NCBI RefSeq assembly: GCF_900187455.1
Contig: NZ_FYDX01000005.1
Span: forward strand, 186,001 to 250,000
Direction: 5' to 3'
DNA: 64,000 nt
DNA from: Pseudomonas sp. Irchel 3E13
Lineage (GTDB): Bacteria; Pseudomonadota; Gammaproteobacteria; Pseudomonadales; Pseudomonadaceae
A program made the translations under genes and the position numbers. The notes under the pieces were generated by a model, which worked only from the letters and a program-made list of their open reading frames with translations, was not told the DNA's origin and searched no databases. Below are positions 35,572-44,961 of this stretch, piece by piece (positions within the stretch are counted from its first letter, which is position 1; each line of letters starts with the position of its first letter).

Positions 35572-36300
35572 ATGTCGTTACGCATCTGCATCCTGGAAAC
35601 CGACGTCCTGCGACCTGAGCTGGTCGAGCAGTATCAGGGCTATGGACGGATGTTCGAGCAACTGTTTACCCGCCAGCCGATCGCCGCCGAATTCACGGTC
35701 TACAACGTGATGAACGGTGAGTACCCGCCTGATGACGAGGTCTTTGATGCCTACCTCGTGACGGGCAGCAAGGCCGACTCCTTCGGCGACGATCCGTGGA
35801 TCCAGACGCTCAAGACCTTCCTGCTGGAGCGCTACCGCCGCGGTGACAAGCTGCTGGGCGTGTGCTTTGGCCATCAGTTGCTGGCGCTGCTGCTGGGCGG
35901 CAAGAGCGAGCGCGCCAGCCAGGGCTGGGGCGTCGGCACCCACCGCTATGTGATGGCCGCCAAGGCGCCATGGATGAGTCCGCAGGTTGAAGAGCTGACC
36001 TTGCTGATCAGCCACCAGGATCAGGTCACCGCGCTACCGGAAAACGCCACCGTGATTGCCTCCAGTGACTTCTGCCCTTACGCGGCGTATCACATCGGCG
36101 ACCAGGTGCTGTGTTTCCAGGGCCACCCGGAATTTATCCACGACTATTCCCGCGCGCTGCTGGAGCTACGTCAGGAGCATCTGGGGCAGGAGGTGTATCG
36201 CAAGGGCGTCGACAGCCTGGGCGTGGATCACCAGGGCCAGACTGTCGCGGAATGGATGATGCGTTTCGTGGCGCAGCCTAAAGCCAGCCCGAACGCTTGA
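35572..36300 (+). CDS. Class I glutamine amidotransferase-like protein
   Basis: A 242-residue protein of the GuaA-type amidotransferase fold. The catalytic Cys98 (LLGVCFGHQLLA) and His185-x-Glu187 (FQGHPEF) are present. It stands alone, without a partner synthase domain; related stand-alone proteins hydrolyse gamma-glutamyl compounds. Its stop overlaps the tail of convergent corA by 23 bp. Confidence 0.9.
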   Translation: MSLRICILETDVLRPELVEQYQGYGRMFEQLFTRQPIAAEFTVYNVMNGEYPPDDEVFDAYLVTGSKADSFGDDPWIQTLKTFLLERYRRGDKLLGVCFGHQLLALLLGGKSERASQGWGVGTHRYVMAAKAPWMSPQVEELTLLISHQDQVTALPENATVIASSDFCPYAAYHIGDQVLCFQGHPEFIHDYSRALLELRQEHLGQEVYRKGVDSLGVDHQGQTVAEWMMRFVAQPKASPNA

Positions 36301-37249
36301 AACTGCCATAAAGCGCGGTGCAACCCACCACGATCACCCCCAGTACGGCGAAGTAGCCGTAGTGCCAGCTCAGCTCCGGCATGTTCTGAAAGTTCATGCC
36401 GTAGATGCCCGCCACCGCTGTAGGAAACGCCAGGATCGCCGCCCAGGCGGCGAACTTGCGTTGCACGATGCTCTGCCGTGACGACTCCAGCAGCATGCCG
36501 ATCTCGATGGTCTGGCTGGCGATGTCGCGGATGCCGGCGAGGTCCTCCATCTGCCGCGTGACGTGGATCTGCACGTCGCGGAAGTACGGGCGCATGTTCT
36601 TGTCGATGAAGGGGAAGGCCAGGCGCTGCAATTCCTCGCTGACTTCGACCATCGGCGCCACATAGCGGCGCAGGCGCAGGATGTCGCGGCGCAGACCGTG
36701 AATGCGGCGGATGTCTTGTTCGTTCAGCGAGCCACTGAGCACGCTCTGTTCCAGCTCTTCGATCTCGCCATGAATGGCTTCGCTGACCGGCTGGTAGTTT
36801 TCGGTGACGAAGTCGAGCAGGGCGTACAGCACGAAGTCTTCACCGTGTTCCAGCAGCAGCGGCCGCGCCTCGCAGCGCTGACGGACCAGGGCGTAGGACT
36901 TCGAGTGACCGTTGCGACAGGTGATGATGTAGCCATTGCCGGCGAAGATGTGGGTTTCGATGAACTCCAGCTTGCCTTCCTGGCGCACCGGCGAGTAAGT
37001 GACGATGAACAGCGCGTCGCCGAAGGTTTCCAGCTTGGGTCGGCTGTGTTTTTCCAGTGCGTCCTCGATGGCCAACTCGTGCAGGTTGAACTGCCGTTGC
37101 AGGTTGGCCAGCTCTTGGGCGTTGGGCTCTTCCAGGCCGATCCAGACGAAGTGCCCGGGCTTCTTCGCCCACTCCGCGCCTTCGTCGAGGCTGATATTGG
37201 TAACTTTCCTGCCGGCGCTGTACACCGCCGCTGCAACGACTCGACCCAT
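36278..37249 (-). CDS. corA: CorA-type magnesium/cobalt transporter
   Basis: A 323-residue inner-membrane channel subunit. A long cytoplasmic alpha/beta domain is followed by two C-terminal membrane segments with the pore signature YGMNFQNMPEL between them. Length and topology match CorA homopentamers; whether it moves Mg2+, Co2+ or Zn2+ (ZntB-like) is not certain. Confidence 0.88.
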   Translation of the reverse strand: MGRVVAAAVYSAGRKVTNISLDEGAEWAKKPGHFVWIGLEEPNAQELANLQRQFNLHELAIEDALEKHSRPKLETFGDALFIVTYSPVRQEGKLEFIETHIFAGNGYIITCRNGHSKSYALVRQRCEARPLLLEHGEDFVLYALLDFVTENYQPVSEAIHGEIEELEQSVLSGSLNEQDIRRIHGLRRDILRLRRYVAPMVEVSEELQRLAFPFIDKNMRPYFRDVQIHVTRQMEDLAGIRDIASQTIEIGMLLESSRQSIVQRKFAAWAAILAFPTAVAGIYGMNFQNMPELSWHYGYFAVLGVIVVGCTALYGSFKRSGWL

Positions 37250-37315
37250 GGTTGTCCATTTCTCTGCGTTAACGTGACTGACAGCTTGGTCTGACCCTGG
37301 CGAATCGGCAAATGC

Positions 37316-38062
37316 TCAGCCGCGTCCGACCTCGCGCTCCATCAGATCGATGCAGTTTTGCATCTGCGTACGGCATTGCTCCACCAGGGCCGCGACGTCC
37401 TGCTGGCTCAGGCCGGCGGTGGCAATCGGCGGCAGCGAGCGGATGATGACCCGCTGGCGGCGCCAGCCATTGATGCTCAAGCGCCGCGCATAGCGGCTGA
37501 CACACACCGGAACGATGGGCACGCCGGCGTCGATGGCCATGTGGAAGGCGCCTTTCTTGAAGGGGCGCAACTGATCGTCCGGGTTACGCGTGCCTTCCGG
37601 GAACACCCAGATCGAGGTGTGGTTTTCCCGCAGGGTGCGGGTGGTGGTCTGGATGGCGCGGCGGGCCTGGAAGGCATTGCCGCGATCGACCAGAACGTTG
37701 CCGCCGAGCCAGAACAACTGACCGAACAGCGGGATCCAGCCCAGGCTCTTCTTGCCGATGCACACGGTGCGTGGCGGCACTACGTTGCCGAGCACGAACA
37801 GGTCGAAGTTGGACTGGTGGTTGGCAATGATCACGCAGCCGGGTGGCTGGTCGAACAGCGGCCCGACTTCCGCCTCGATCTTCAGCCGCAGCAGCCAGCT
37901 CGAAGGCCAGGCGTACACGCGGGCATAAAGTCGGCTGTTATCGGGATTGAAGGGACGGCACAGGCCAATGATCACGCCGATCACGCCCGCCAGGATGAAA
38001 TGGACACCCAGCAGGAGCATGCGAGGAAGGAAAAGCATCGTACGACTCACTCGATAAAACAC
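37316..38062 (-). CDS. 1-acyl-sn-glycerol-3-phosphate acyltransferase family (PlsC-like)
   Basis: A 248-residue membrane-anchored acyltransferase with an N-terminal hydrophobic stretch (about 9-34), the catalytic NHQSNFD (NHx4D, 81-87) and FPEGTR (154-159). It would make phosphatidic acid or a related lipid. Start uncertain: GTG codons at 38062 and 38050 and an ATG at 38038 are in frame and none has a clear binding site. Confidence 0.9.
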   Translation of the reverse strand: MFYRVSRTMLFLPRMLLLGVHFILAGVIGVIIGLCRPFNPDNSRLYARVYAWPSSWLLRLKIEAEVGPLFDQPPGCVIIANHQSNFDLFVLGNVVPPRTVCIGKKSLGWIPLFGQLFWLGGNVLVDRGNAFQARRAIQTTTRTLRENHTSIWVFPEGTRNPDDQLRPFKKGAFHMAIDAGVPIVPVCVSRYARRLSINGWRRQRVIIRSLPPIATAGLSQQDVAALVEQCRTQMQNCIDLMEREVGRG

Positions 38063-38162
38063 GGGCCAGTGTACGGTCGTGCACTGATGGCGGCAAACGT
38101 CCTGTGTTACCGGGCAAATGGATAAGGGCCAGACGCGGCTGCGCCTGGCCCGGTGGCTGGAT

Positions 38163-38852
38163 TCAGCCGAGGTGTTCCTGATCGCGGATGATTGCGTCGT
38201 CGAGCAGATCCAGCAGTGCTTTGCGCACCTTGAGCTTGGTGTGCTTGTGGGCGTTCATGTTGATCTTCTTCAACTGTTGCGCCGCGGCCAGGGCCGCCGC
38301 GGTCAGTTGCTCGGCAGGCACCACCTTGTCGAGGAAGCCGGCGTCCACGGCGCTGACCGGGTCGAACATCTCGGCGTTGATTACCGAACGGTGGAACGCC
38401 GCACGGCGCAGGCGATCGCGGGCCAGCTCGATACCGGCGTGGTGCATGGTCATGCCGATCTGGACTTCATTCAGGCCGATGCTGAACGGCCCTTCGACGC
38501 CGATGCGGTAGTCGGCCGACAGCAGCAGGAACGCGCCCTTGGCCACGGCATGGCCGGGGCAGGCGACGATGATCGGGAAGGGGTGGGAGAGCATGCGCCG
38601 GGCCAGGGTCGAGCCGGCGGTGACCAGGGACACAGCGGCCTGTGGGCTGGCGGTCATTACCTTGAGGTCGTAGCCGCCGGAGAGAATGCCCGGCTGGCCG
38701 GTGACGATTACCACCGCCCGGTCCTGGGTAGCGCGGTCCAGCGCCTGATTGAAGGCGGCGATCACATCGGGCGAAATGGCGTTGACCTTGCCGTTGTTCA
38801 GGGTCAGGGTCGCGATACCGTCGTCCAGTTGGTAGGTAATCAGCTCACTCAT
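38163..38852 (-). CDS. Crotonase/enoyl-CoA hydratase family protein
   Basis: A 229-residue soluble enzyme of the crotonase fold (LTLNNGKVNAISPDV, FLSG-like GILSGGYDLKVM oxyanion loop and CPGHAVAKGAFLLLSADYRIG). The two Glu residues of true hydratases are not clearly both present (the second region reads GPFSIGLNEVQIGM), so the reaction may be isomerase or hydrolase. No neighbouring fatty-acid genes point to a pathway. Confidence 0.9.
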   Translation of the reverse strand: MSELITYQLDDGIATLTLNNGKVNAISPDVIAAFNQALDRATQDRAVVIVTGQPGILSGGYDLKVMTASPQAAVSLVTAGSTLARRMLSHPFPIIVACPGHAVAKGAFLLLSADYRIGVEGPFSIGLNEVQIGMTMHHAGIELARDRLRRAAFHRSVINAEMFDPVSAVDAGFLDKVVPAEQLTAAALAAAQQLKKINMNAHKHTKLKVRKALLDLLDDAIIRDQEHLG

Positions 38853-39075
38853 GGCGGTGTTCCTTTATAAGAAGTGGCAAAGACGTTACCCAGCCGCCGC
38901 AGTCAGGTAAAGCACGATGACTGACCGGTGGGTCACCGTATCGCCTGCCGTCCTTGCTCGACGGGGCTCGCCTGACCAGGACTGGCAAAGCACACCACAG
39001 ATTGGCCAAATTGCCATTGCCACCCGCCATTTTTCGCGGATTGGCTTAAACGCATGAAAAATCTGAAAAAAACCT

Positions 39076-39104
39076 TTGCCATCGATAAACCTTTCGACTA
39101 CATT
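39076..39104 (+). promoter_or_regulatory. Sigma-70 promoter of tRNA-Ser
   Basis: A -35 TTGCCA (39076-39081) and a -10 TACATT (39099-39104) are separated by 17 bp. The -10 ends 37 bp before the tRNA. Confidence 0.65.
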
Positions 39105-39141
39105 AGCGCGCCTCGACAGGCTGAACTGCTTGAAGAGATCC

Positions 39142-39231
39142 GGTGAAGTGTCCGAGTGGCTGAAGGAGCACGCCTGGAAAGTGTGTATACAGGAAACTGT
39201 ATCAAGGGTTCGAATCCCTTCTTCACCGCCA
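39142..39231 (+). tRNA. tRNA-Ser (anticodon GGA)
   Basis: A 90-nt class II tRNA with a 7-bp acceptor stem, long variable arm, T loop GGTTCGAAT and encoded CCA end. The anticodon GGA lies at 39176-39178 in the loop CTGGAAA, reading UCC and UCU. It is preceded by a sigma-70 promoter. Confidence 0.97.
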
Positions 39232-39273
39232 CTTTCAAACGCCTCGCAAGTCATTGACTTGCCGGGCGCAAAG

Positions 39274-39315
39274 AACGGCGATTTGTAGGTTAACCCTGCA
39301 AATCGCCGTTTTTTA
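39274..39315 (+). terminator. Terminator of tRNA-Ser
   Basis: A 12-bp stem (39274-39285 with 39299-39310) with a 13-nt loop and a T-run, 42 bp after the tRNA. Confidence 0.9.
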
Positions 39316-39496
39316 TTGCCTGCGTTTTATCTCTCGACCGTCCTGGTCAGCGTGGCGTCGATTTTTTCTGGTCAGCCTGAACTCAGCTCCAAAAGCGCAG
39401 TCTTTGTATGCCTTCGTTAAAATTATGGCGTATTGCCATAATCGGCTACATTCAAACGGATGGGACCGGCGGCATGAACTTACAGGAGTACTTCGC

Positions 39497-39850
39497 GTGT
39501 TCGACAACAAGTATCGAGACCAGCGTGGCAAGTTGCACAACAGTGAGCAGAATGCCCAGAACGCTAACTCCTCCTATGTGCGGGAGGAGGAAAAACTCAA
39601 CGAAGGCAATCTGTGCCGTGCCGACATTTTCATCGTCCTCGGGCTGCTGATTCTCTCGATGGGGATATTCATTGGCATTCCCAAGGCGCTCTCCCAGGAC
39701 AGGATGTTCATGGCCTTCCAGATGCTCCTGCTGCTGGTGGGCAGTTGGGGGTTGTGGGGCCTGGGGGTCTGGAAAATCCCGGTCGCCTTCCGTGGGCCGC
39801 TGTATTTCGTTATTTTCATCGGCGGCTTGTTCTACCTGGGTTCGCGATAA
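39497..39850 (+). CDS. Hypothetical membrane protein
   Basis: A 117-residue protein: a soluble, Asn/Gln/Glu-rich first 40 residues followed by about three hydrophobic segments (about 45-63, 74-94, 98-114). The GTG start at 39497 has an AGGAG 8 nt upstream; the longer open frame from 39254 crosses the tRNA terminator and is unsupported. No family recognised. Convergent with the TonB-dependent receptor. Confidence 0.6.
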   Translation: MFDNKYRDQRGKLHNSEQNAQNANSSYVREEEKLNEGNLCRADIFIVLGLLILSMGIFIGIPKALSQDRMFMAFQMLLLLVGSWGLWGLGVWKIPVAFRGPLYFVIFIGGLFYLGSR

Positions 39851-39899
39851 CTGCCCCGGCAGTCGATCGCGGGCCGCCTCCGGCCCGCGATCGGCGCGA

Positions 39900-42053
39900 T
39901 CAGAAGTTCACCGACGCCGAGACCCGCGCCGTCCGCGGCGCGCCCTGGAACAGGTAGTTGTCCCCCAGGTACTCGCCGACATCCCGCCAGTAGCGGCGGT
40001 CGAACAGGTTATCCACCGTCAGTCGCAGCGTGGTGTCGTAGCCAGCGATTCGCGTGCGGTAGCGCGTCCCCACATCGAACACCGTATAACCCCCGGCTTC
40101 CACCGTGCCCGCGTAGTTGGCGTACTTGCTGGCGCTGTAGCGCATGCCGCCGAGCAGGGCCAGGCCGGGAACCGGCAGGCTGTAGTCGGCCTGCAGCGAG
40201 GCGCGCAGCCGCGGCACATTGAGCGCCTGGTGATCGTCGTAGGCCTCGGTGCCACTGCCCTTGACCCGGGCGCGGATCGCCGCGGCGCTGGCGTTGATCT
40301 GCAGGTCGGAGGTCAGCCAGCCGCTGGCGGACAGTTCCAGGCCGATGTTCTTTTGCTGGCCCTGTTGCACGTAGACGAAATCGCCGCCGTCCGGTTTCGC
40401 GTACTGGTAGGCCTGGCGCAACTGGAACAGCGCGGCGCCGAAGCTCATTCGGTGCCAGTCGCGCTTGATGCCGAGTTCGATCTGGTGCGAGGTGGTCGGG
40501 GCGAGGATGTCCTGGTTGTTGAGCGCAAACCATGGCGCCACGCCGCCGGACGACAGGCCCTTGCTGTAGCTGGCGTACAGCGAGACATCGGGGCGTGGCT
40601 TGTAGATCAGCGCCGCGTTGGGCAGCAGTTCGTACTGGCGGGTTTGCCGGCGCAGCTCGCCGTCTTCGCCGAAGGCTTTTTCGTCCAGGCGCACTACGCG
40701 GGAGCCGAGTACGGTCTGCCAGTGTTCGTCGAAGGTGATCCGGTCGCTGAAGAACACGCCGTACTGGCGGCTGTCGAGCCGGCGTTCGCTGTGGCCCGGG
40801 GTGCCTGGCGCTGGATCGACGGCGGGGGTGTCCTGATAGATGTTGCCGGTGCCGACCCACTCGTTGAAGGTCGGACGCTGATCGACGGTGCGCCTTTGCG
40901 CGCTGCTGCCGACGGTCAGTTCATGGTCAACGCCGAGCGCGGCGAAGCGACCGCTCAACGTTGCCTGCGCTTCATCGGTGCGGCGGGTGTCGTCAGGGCT
41001 GCGGAAGTCATAGATGTCGTAGTCGCCTTCCGCGCTGAAATAGTTGGGCACGGCGTCGGCGCCGCAACTGGCCGAACCGTAGCAACCCCAGGCAAACGAA
41101 CTGTAGTCATCGATCACCACCCGGCTGTGCGATGCGCTGAGCGCTCCGGTCCAGGCCTCGTTGAAGCGGTATTCAAAGCGCCCGCCGAGGTTCAGCGAAT
41201 CGCTCTTCACCGGCTTGGCCCAGTCCTGCCAGGCCAGGCGGTCTTTCGGGTCGATGCCGTGAGGCAGACTGGTGTTGCCCAGCAACTGGTAACCCGGCAC
41301 CGAGTATTGCTCGCGGGTCTGATATTCGACGTCCAGTTGCAGCAGCGCATCGGGGTTCATCTGCCAGTCGAAGGCCAGGGAGGCGAAGTCGCGCTTGCCG
41401 TCGGCATGGTCGACGTAGCTGCGGATATCTTCATGGGCCAGGTTGGCGCGCAGGCCGAACTGCCGCTCGCTGCCGAACCAGCCACCAAGGTCGGTGGCGA
41501 TATAGCGTTCGCCTTGCTCGTTGCTCGACACCGTCACCGAGCGCACGTCCTCGGGCCGCTTGGTCACGTAGTTGATCACGCCGCCGGGTTCGGACACGCC
41601 GCTTTGCAGGCCCGACAGCCCCTTGAGCAGTTCGACCTGCTGCTTGTTCTCCAGCGCCACGTTCTGTTCGCCGGCGATGGTCTGGCCGTTGATCGTGTAG
41701 CTGTGCGCCGCGTCCAGGCTGAAGCCGCGCACGTTGAAGTTTTCGTAGTAGCCGATCGGCGCATAGCTTTCGCCTACCGAGGCGTCGCTTTGCAGCACTT
41801 CGCTGAGCAGGCGCACTTGGCGGTCCTTCAACAGTTGCTCGGTGAACACCGACACCGAGGCCGGGGTGTCCAGCAGCGGCGCCGACGAGAAGCCGGCGAC
41901 CTGGGCCTGGCGTGGCTGGTAACCATCGTTCTGGGTGTCGGAAATGTTCACTGGGGCGAGGGTCACATTGTCTTGGGCGAGGGCAGTCGAGGTGCTCAGG
42001 GCCAGGCTGAGGCTCAGCAGGCTGAGGGGCAGGCGGGGGCGTTGCAGGGACAT
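39900..42053 (-). CDS. TonB-dependent siderophore receptor
   Basis: A 717-residue outer-membrane beta-barrel receptor with a signal peptide (about 1-27), a plug domain (VNISDTQNDGYQPRQAQVAGF ... TPASVSVFTEQLLKDR ... NVRGF) and a 22-strand barrel ending in Phe (SASVNF). There is no N-terminal STN signalling domain, so it is a plain transporter. The plug resembles ferrichrome/ferrioxamine-type receptors, but the ligand is not settled. No Fur box or siderophore gene is evident nearby. The ATG at 42053 has an AAGGAG 9 nt upstream. Confidence 0.92.
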   Translation of the reverse strand: MSLQRPRLPLSLLSLSLALSTSTALAQDNVTLAPVNISDTQNDGYQPRQAQVAGFSSAPLLDTPASVSVFTEQLLKDRQVRLLSEVLQSDASVGESYAPIGYYENFNVRGFSLDAAHSYTINGQTIAGEQNVALENKQQVELLKGLSGLQSGVSEPGGVINYVTKRPEDVRSVTVSSNEQGERYIATDLGGWFGSERQFGLRANLAHEDIRSYVDHADGKRDFASLAFDWQMNPDALLQLDVEYQTREQYSVPGYQLLGNTSLPHGIDPKDRLAWQDWAKPVKSDSLNLGGRFEYRFNEAWTGALSASHSRVVIDDYSSFAWGCYGSASCGADAVPNYFSAEGDYDIYDFRSPDDTRRTDEAQATLSGRFAALGVDHELTVGSSAQRRTVDQRPTFNEWVGTGNIYQDTPAVDPAPGTPGHSERRLDSRQYGVFFSDRITFDEHWQTVLGSRVVRLDEKAFGEDGELRRQTRQYELLPNAALIYKPRPDVSLYASYSKGLSSGGVAPWFALNNQDILAPTTSHQIELGIKRDWHRMSFGAALFQLRQAYQYAKPDGGDFVYVQQGQQKNIGLELSASGWLTSDLQINASAAAIRARVKGSGTEAYDDHQALNVPRLRASLQADYSLPVPGLALLGGMRYSASKYANYAGTVEAGGYTVFDVGTRYRTRIAGYDTTLRLTVDNLFDRRYWRDVGEYLGDNYLFQGAPRTARVSASVNF

Positions 42054-42294
42054 GCGGCAAAACTCCTTGAGGGCCGGCAGCGGGCGCGCCGTTATGACTC
42101 GGCGACTACCGAAGACTGAAAGCCCGGTACGGCGACAGGAAGGCGCAAAAAGGGCGCGCAAGTGCGAAAGGCTACTGGCGTTGCGCCAGTGGGCGCCGGA
42201 GCGCGGGCGCAATCTTAGCAGGGGCGACCGCGTTGCGGTGCCCCGAATTGCCGTGAGTCTTCTACTGCGGGAAACGAATGGAGAAGGGATTTAT

Positions 42295-42678
42295 TCAGTG
42301 ACGGGCGGGCGGTTGCGTGTGCTGGCGGCGCCAGGTCCCGTCCAGTTTCGACCAGGTCTTGCTGTCGGTAACGGCCAACAGCTTGCGCCCATCCTTGAAG
42401 GTGGCCAGGAAGGTCACCTCCTCATCCTTGCCGCCAAGCCAGAGCCCGGCGAGCAGACCGAAGGGGCCAGCCACCAGTGCACCGGCCATGCCCCAGCCAA
42501 TGGCGCTGCCGATATTGCGGCTGGACTCCTGATTGGCGACTTGCATGTCCTTGATGCGCGAGAGTGCGATTTTTTCGCCCGGTGAGGGGCTTTTGGCGGT
42601 CTTGAGTGTGAGCGATCCATTGCGGTACTCGCCTTCACCTTGCAAGAAATCGCCGGACTGAACCGTGAGTCTTGTCAT
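42295..42678 (-). CDS. Conserved hypothetical protein with a Gly-rich hydrophobic segment
   Basis: A 127-residue protein; the middle (NIGSAIGWGMAGALVAGPFGLLAGLWLGGKDEE, about 53-86) is a hydrophobic glycine-rich segment like that of glycine-zipper proteins, the rest is soluble beta. It ends in a Pro/His tail. No domain recognised with confidence. Start taken at the ATG 42678; a further start upstream is possible. Confidence 0.65.
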   Translation of the reverse strand: MTRLTVQSGDFLQGEGEYRNGSLTLKTAKSPSPGEKIALSRIKDMQVANQESSRNIGSAIGWGMAGALVAGPFGLLAGLWLGGKDEEVTFLATFKDGRKLLAVTDSKTWSKLDGTWRRQHTQPPARH

Positions 42679-42774
42679 AGGGGTATCCAGGTTGAGAGGG
42701 CTATTGACCAATCCCTACTGAGCGCCCCGGCTACCGCCAAGTCAATCGTCAGGCGACGGAGGGTAATGCATCTG

Positions 42775-43962
42775 TCAGACAGTACTGACGTGCATCACCC
42801 GACGTCCCGCAATACCCCATACCAGCAGTGCCAGCCCACCAATGCCCAGCCCGGCGGTGACGATGCCGTTCCAGCCGTAGGCCTGGAACAATTGGGTGCC
42901 AAGCAGCGAGCCGATGGCCCCGCCAATGAAGTAGCAGGTGATGTAGCCGGCGTTCAACCGGTTGCGTGCTTCGGGACGCAGGGCGATTACCGCGTTCTGG
43001 TTGCTGACGTGGACCAGTTGCACCGCCAGGTCGAGCAGCAGGACACCGGCCAGCAGCGCCGCCAGCGAAGTCGGCGCAAACGCCAGTGGCACCCATGACA
43101 GCAACTGGACAAGCAGGCCGAAGGTCGTGCCTTGCGCGCCCTTGCCCTTGTCGGCCAGGCGTCCGCCCAGGTTGGCGGCAAGCGCGCCGGCAGCGCCTGC
43201 CAGGCCGAAAAGTCCGATGACGCCATCGGAATACTGATAAGGCTCGGCCTTCAGCAGAAACGCCAGCGGCGTCCAGAACAAGGCGAACAGGCAGAAGGAA
43301 AAGGCGCCGAGCAACGAGCGAAGGCGCAGCACCGGCTCGTCGGCGAACAGGCGGAATACCGAGGCGATAAGCGCCGGGTAGGCGAGCCCGGCATGTTGCC
43401 GGCGCTGCGGTAATGCGCGGGCGAGGGCGATGGCGCTGACGGCCATCAAGCCGGCGGCGAGCAGGTAAATGGTGCGCCAGTCACCGAGGGTGGCCATGAA
43501 CCCGGCGGCGGTACGCGCCAGCAGGATGCCCAGCAGCAGGCCGCCCATCAGCGTGCCCACCACCCGACCGCGTTCACCCGGCTCGCTCAGGCCGGCGGCC
43601 ATCGGCACCAGCACTTGCGCCACCACCGAGAACAGGCCGGTCAGCGTGGTACCCACCAACAGCCACGGCAGACTGGGGGAAAAGGCACTTATCAACAGGC
43701 CGAGGGTGCTGATGGCGATCATGCTGACGATCAGTCGCCGCTGTTCGAACAGGTCGCCGAGCGGTGCCAACAGCAGCAAGCCGGCGCCATAGCTCAGTTG
43801 CGCGGCAATGACGATGCCGCCAGCACTGGCGGTGCTCAGACCGAAATGCTCGGCAATGCTGTGCAGCAGCGGCTGCGCGTAATAGTTGCTGGCGACCGCC
43901 AGGCCGGTGGCGGTCGCCATCAGCAGGATCAGTGCACGACTGAGTGGGGCTGTGGAGGTCAT
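42775..43962 (-). CDS. MFS transporter
   Basis: A 395-residue inner-membrane permease with 12 hydrophobic segments; the start ATGLAVASNYYAQPLL is typical of a proteobacterial sugar/drug efflux MFS group. It is divergent from a LysR regulator 101 bp away, which probably controls it. The substrate is unknown. Confidence 0.9.
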   Translation of the reverse strand: MTSTAPLSRALILLMATATGLAVASNYYAQPLLHSIAEHFGLSTASAGGIVIAAQLSYGAGLLLLAPLGDLFEQRRLIVSMIAISTLGLLISAFSPSLPWLLVGTTLTGLFSVVAQVLVPMAAGLSEPGERGRVVGTLMGGLLLGILLARTAAGFMATLGDWRTIYLLAAGLMAVSAIALARALPQRRQHAGLAYPALIASVFRLFADEPVLRLRSLLGAFSFCLFALFWTPLAFLLKAEPYQYSDGVIGLFGLAGAAGALAANLGGRLADKGKGAQGTTFGLLVQLLSWVPLAFAPTSLAALLAGVLLLDLAVQLVHVSNQNAVIALRPEARNRLNAGYITCYFIGGAIGSLLGTQLFQAYGWNGIVTAGLGIGGLALLVWGIAGRRVMHVSTV

Positions 43963-44063
43963 GGACCGTCTCGCTATCCGTAGGTGAAGGTGAGCAGTAT
44001 CGAAAATGCGCTAGCATGACGCCAATGTATCGTTTTCATTCGATCAATCTTGAAATCAGATAG

Positions 44064-44957
44064 ATGAGCATGAACCTTAAACAGATCGAATACGCCTTGG
44101 CGGTAGCCGACACCGGCAGCTTCACCCGCGCGGCCGAACGCTGTCACGTGGTGCAGTCGGCGTTGAGCCATCAGATTGCCCGGCTGGAAGAACAACTGGG
44201 TGCGCAACTGTTCGAGCGGACCTCGCGCTGGGTGCGCCTGACGCCGGCCGGCGAGGCGTTCGTGCCGAGTGCCCGCACCGCGCTGGAGGCGGCGCGGCGG
44301 ATTGGCGACGAGGTGGCTGCCGCCTGCGGCGAAGTGCGCGGGCGCTTGTCCATCGGCGAGATCAGTTCGCTGACCGAACTGGACCTGGTGGACCTGCTCG
44401 CCGGCTTCCACCACCAGTACCCGCGGGTGGATATCCGCTGGCTGATGGGCAAGAGCGAATTGATGATTGCCGATGTCCGCGAGCGTCGCCTGGATGTGGC
44501 GTTTATCGGGGTGTGGCCGGGGGAATCGCTGGAGGGGGTAGAGTGGCGCCTGCTGGCGAAGGAAGAGCTGGTGGCGGTGCTGCCGCCCGATCATCCGCTG
44601 GCAGCTGACGAACGCTTGTCCCTGGCGCAACTGGAAGACCAGCCGCTGGCCGACTTCCAGGCCGGAACCGGGGCCCGCCGGCAAACCGACGAGGCGTTTG
44701 CCGCTGCCGGCCTGCGTCATCGGGTGCAGTTCGAGGTGGGTACCACCAGCCTGATTGAGCGCTTCGTCCAGCGCGGGCTGGCCGTTGGCCTGGTGCCCGC
44801 GCGGATCGCTGCCGGCTTTCAGGCCGTCGTGGCCTTGCCGGTCAGCGATGCGCCGATTCGTCATCTGTATGCCATCTGGTCGAAGTCGCCGACCCCGGCC
44901 GCCAGTGCGTTCATCCAGTTGCTGGAACAAACCCTGGCCGCCAGGGCTGCCGACTGA
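44064..44957 (+). CDS. LysR-type transcriptional regulator
   Basis: A 297-residue regulator: N-terminal winged helix (SFTRAAERCHVVQSALSHQIARLEEQLG) and C-terminal periplasmic-binding-like effector domain. It is divergent from the MFS gene, so it probably controls it and itself. It is convergent with the SDR gene (4-bp gap). Confidence 0.93.
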   Translation: MSMNLKQIEYALAVADTGSFTRAAERCHVVQSALSHQIARLEEQLGAQLFERTSRWVRLTPAGEAFVPSARTALEAARRIGDEVAAACGEVRGRLSIGEISSLTELDLVDLLAGFHHQYPRVDIRWLMGKSELMIADVRERRLDVAFIGVWPGESLEGVEWRLLAKEELVAVLPPDHPLAADERLSLAQLEDQPLADFQAGTGARRQTDEAFAAAGLRHRVQFEVGTTSLIERFVQRGLAVGLVPARIAAGFQAVVALPVSDAPIRHLYAIWSKSPTPAASAFIQLLEQTLAARAAD

Positions 44958-44961
44958 GGTA

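Noticed and set aside
38886-39254. 122-codon minus-strand frame
   Set aside because: It crosses the tRNA-Ser gene and its promoter, so it is not a gene.
39254-39496. N-terminal extension of the membrane protein at 39497
   Set aside because: It would begin inside the tRNA terminator region; a GTG with an AGGAG 8 nt upstream at 39497 explains the gene better.
39672-42119. 815-codon plus-strand open frame
   Set aside because: Antisense to the TonB-dependent receptor, with no recognisable domain or ribosome site.
42054-42294. Fur box upstream of the TonB-dependent receptor
   Set aside because: I looked for a GATAATGATAATCATTATC-like site and saw none that was convincing.
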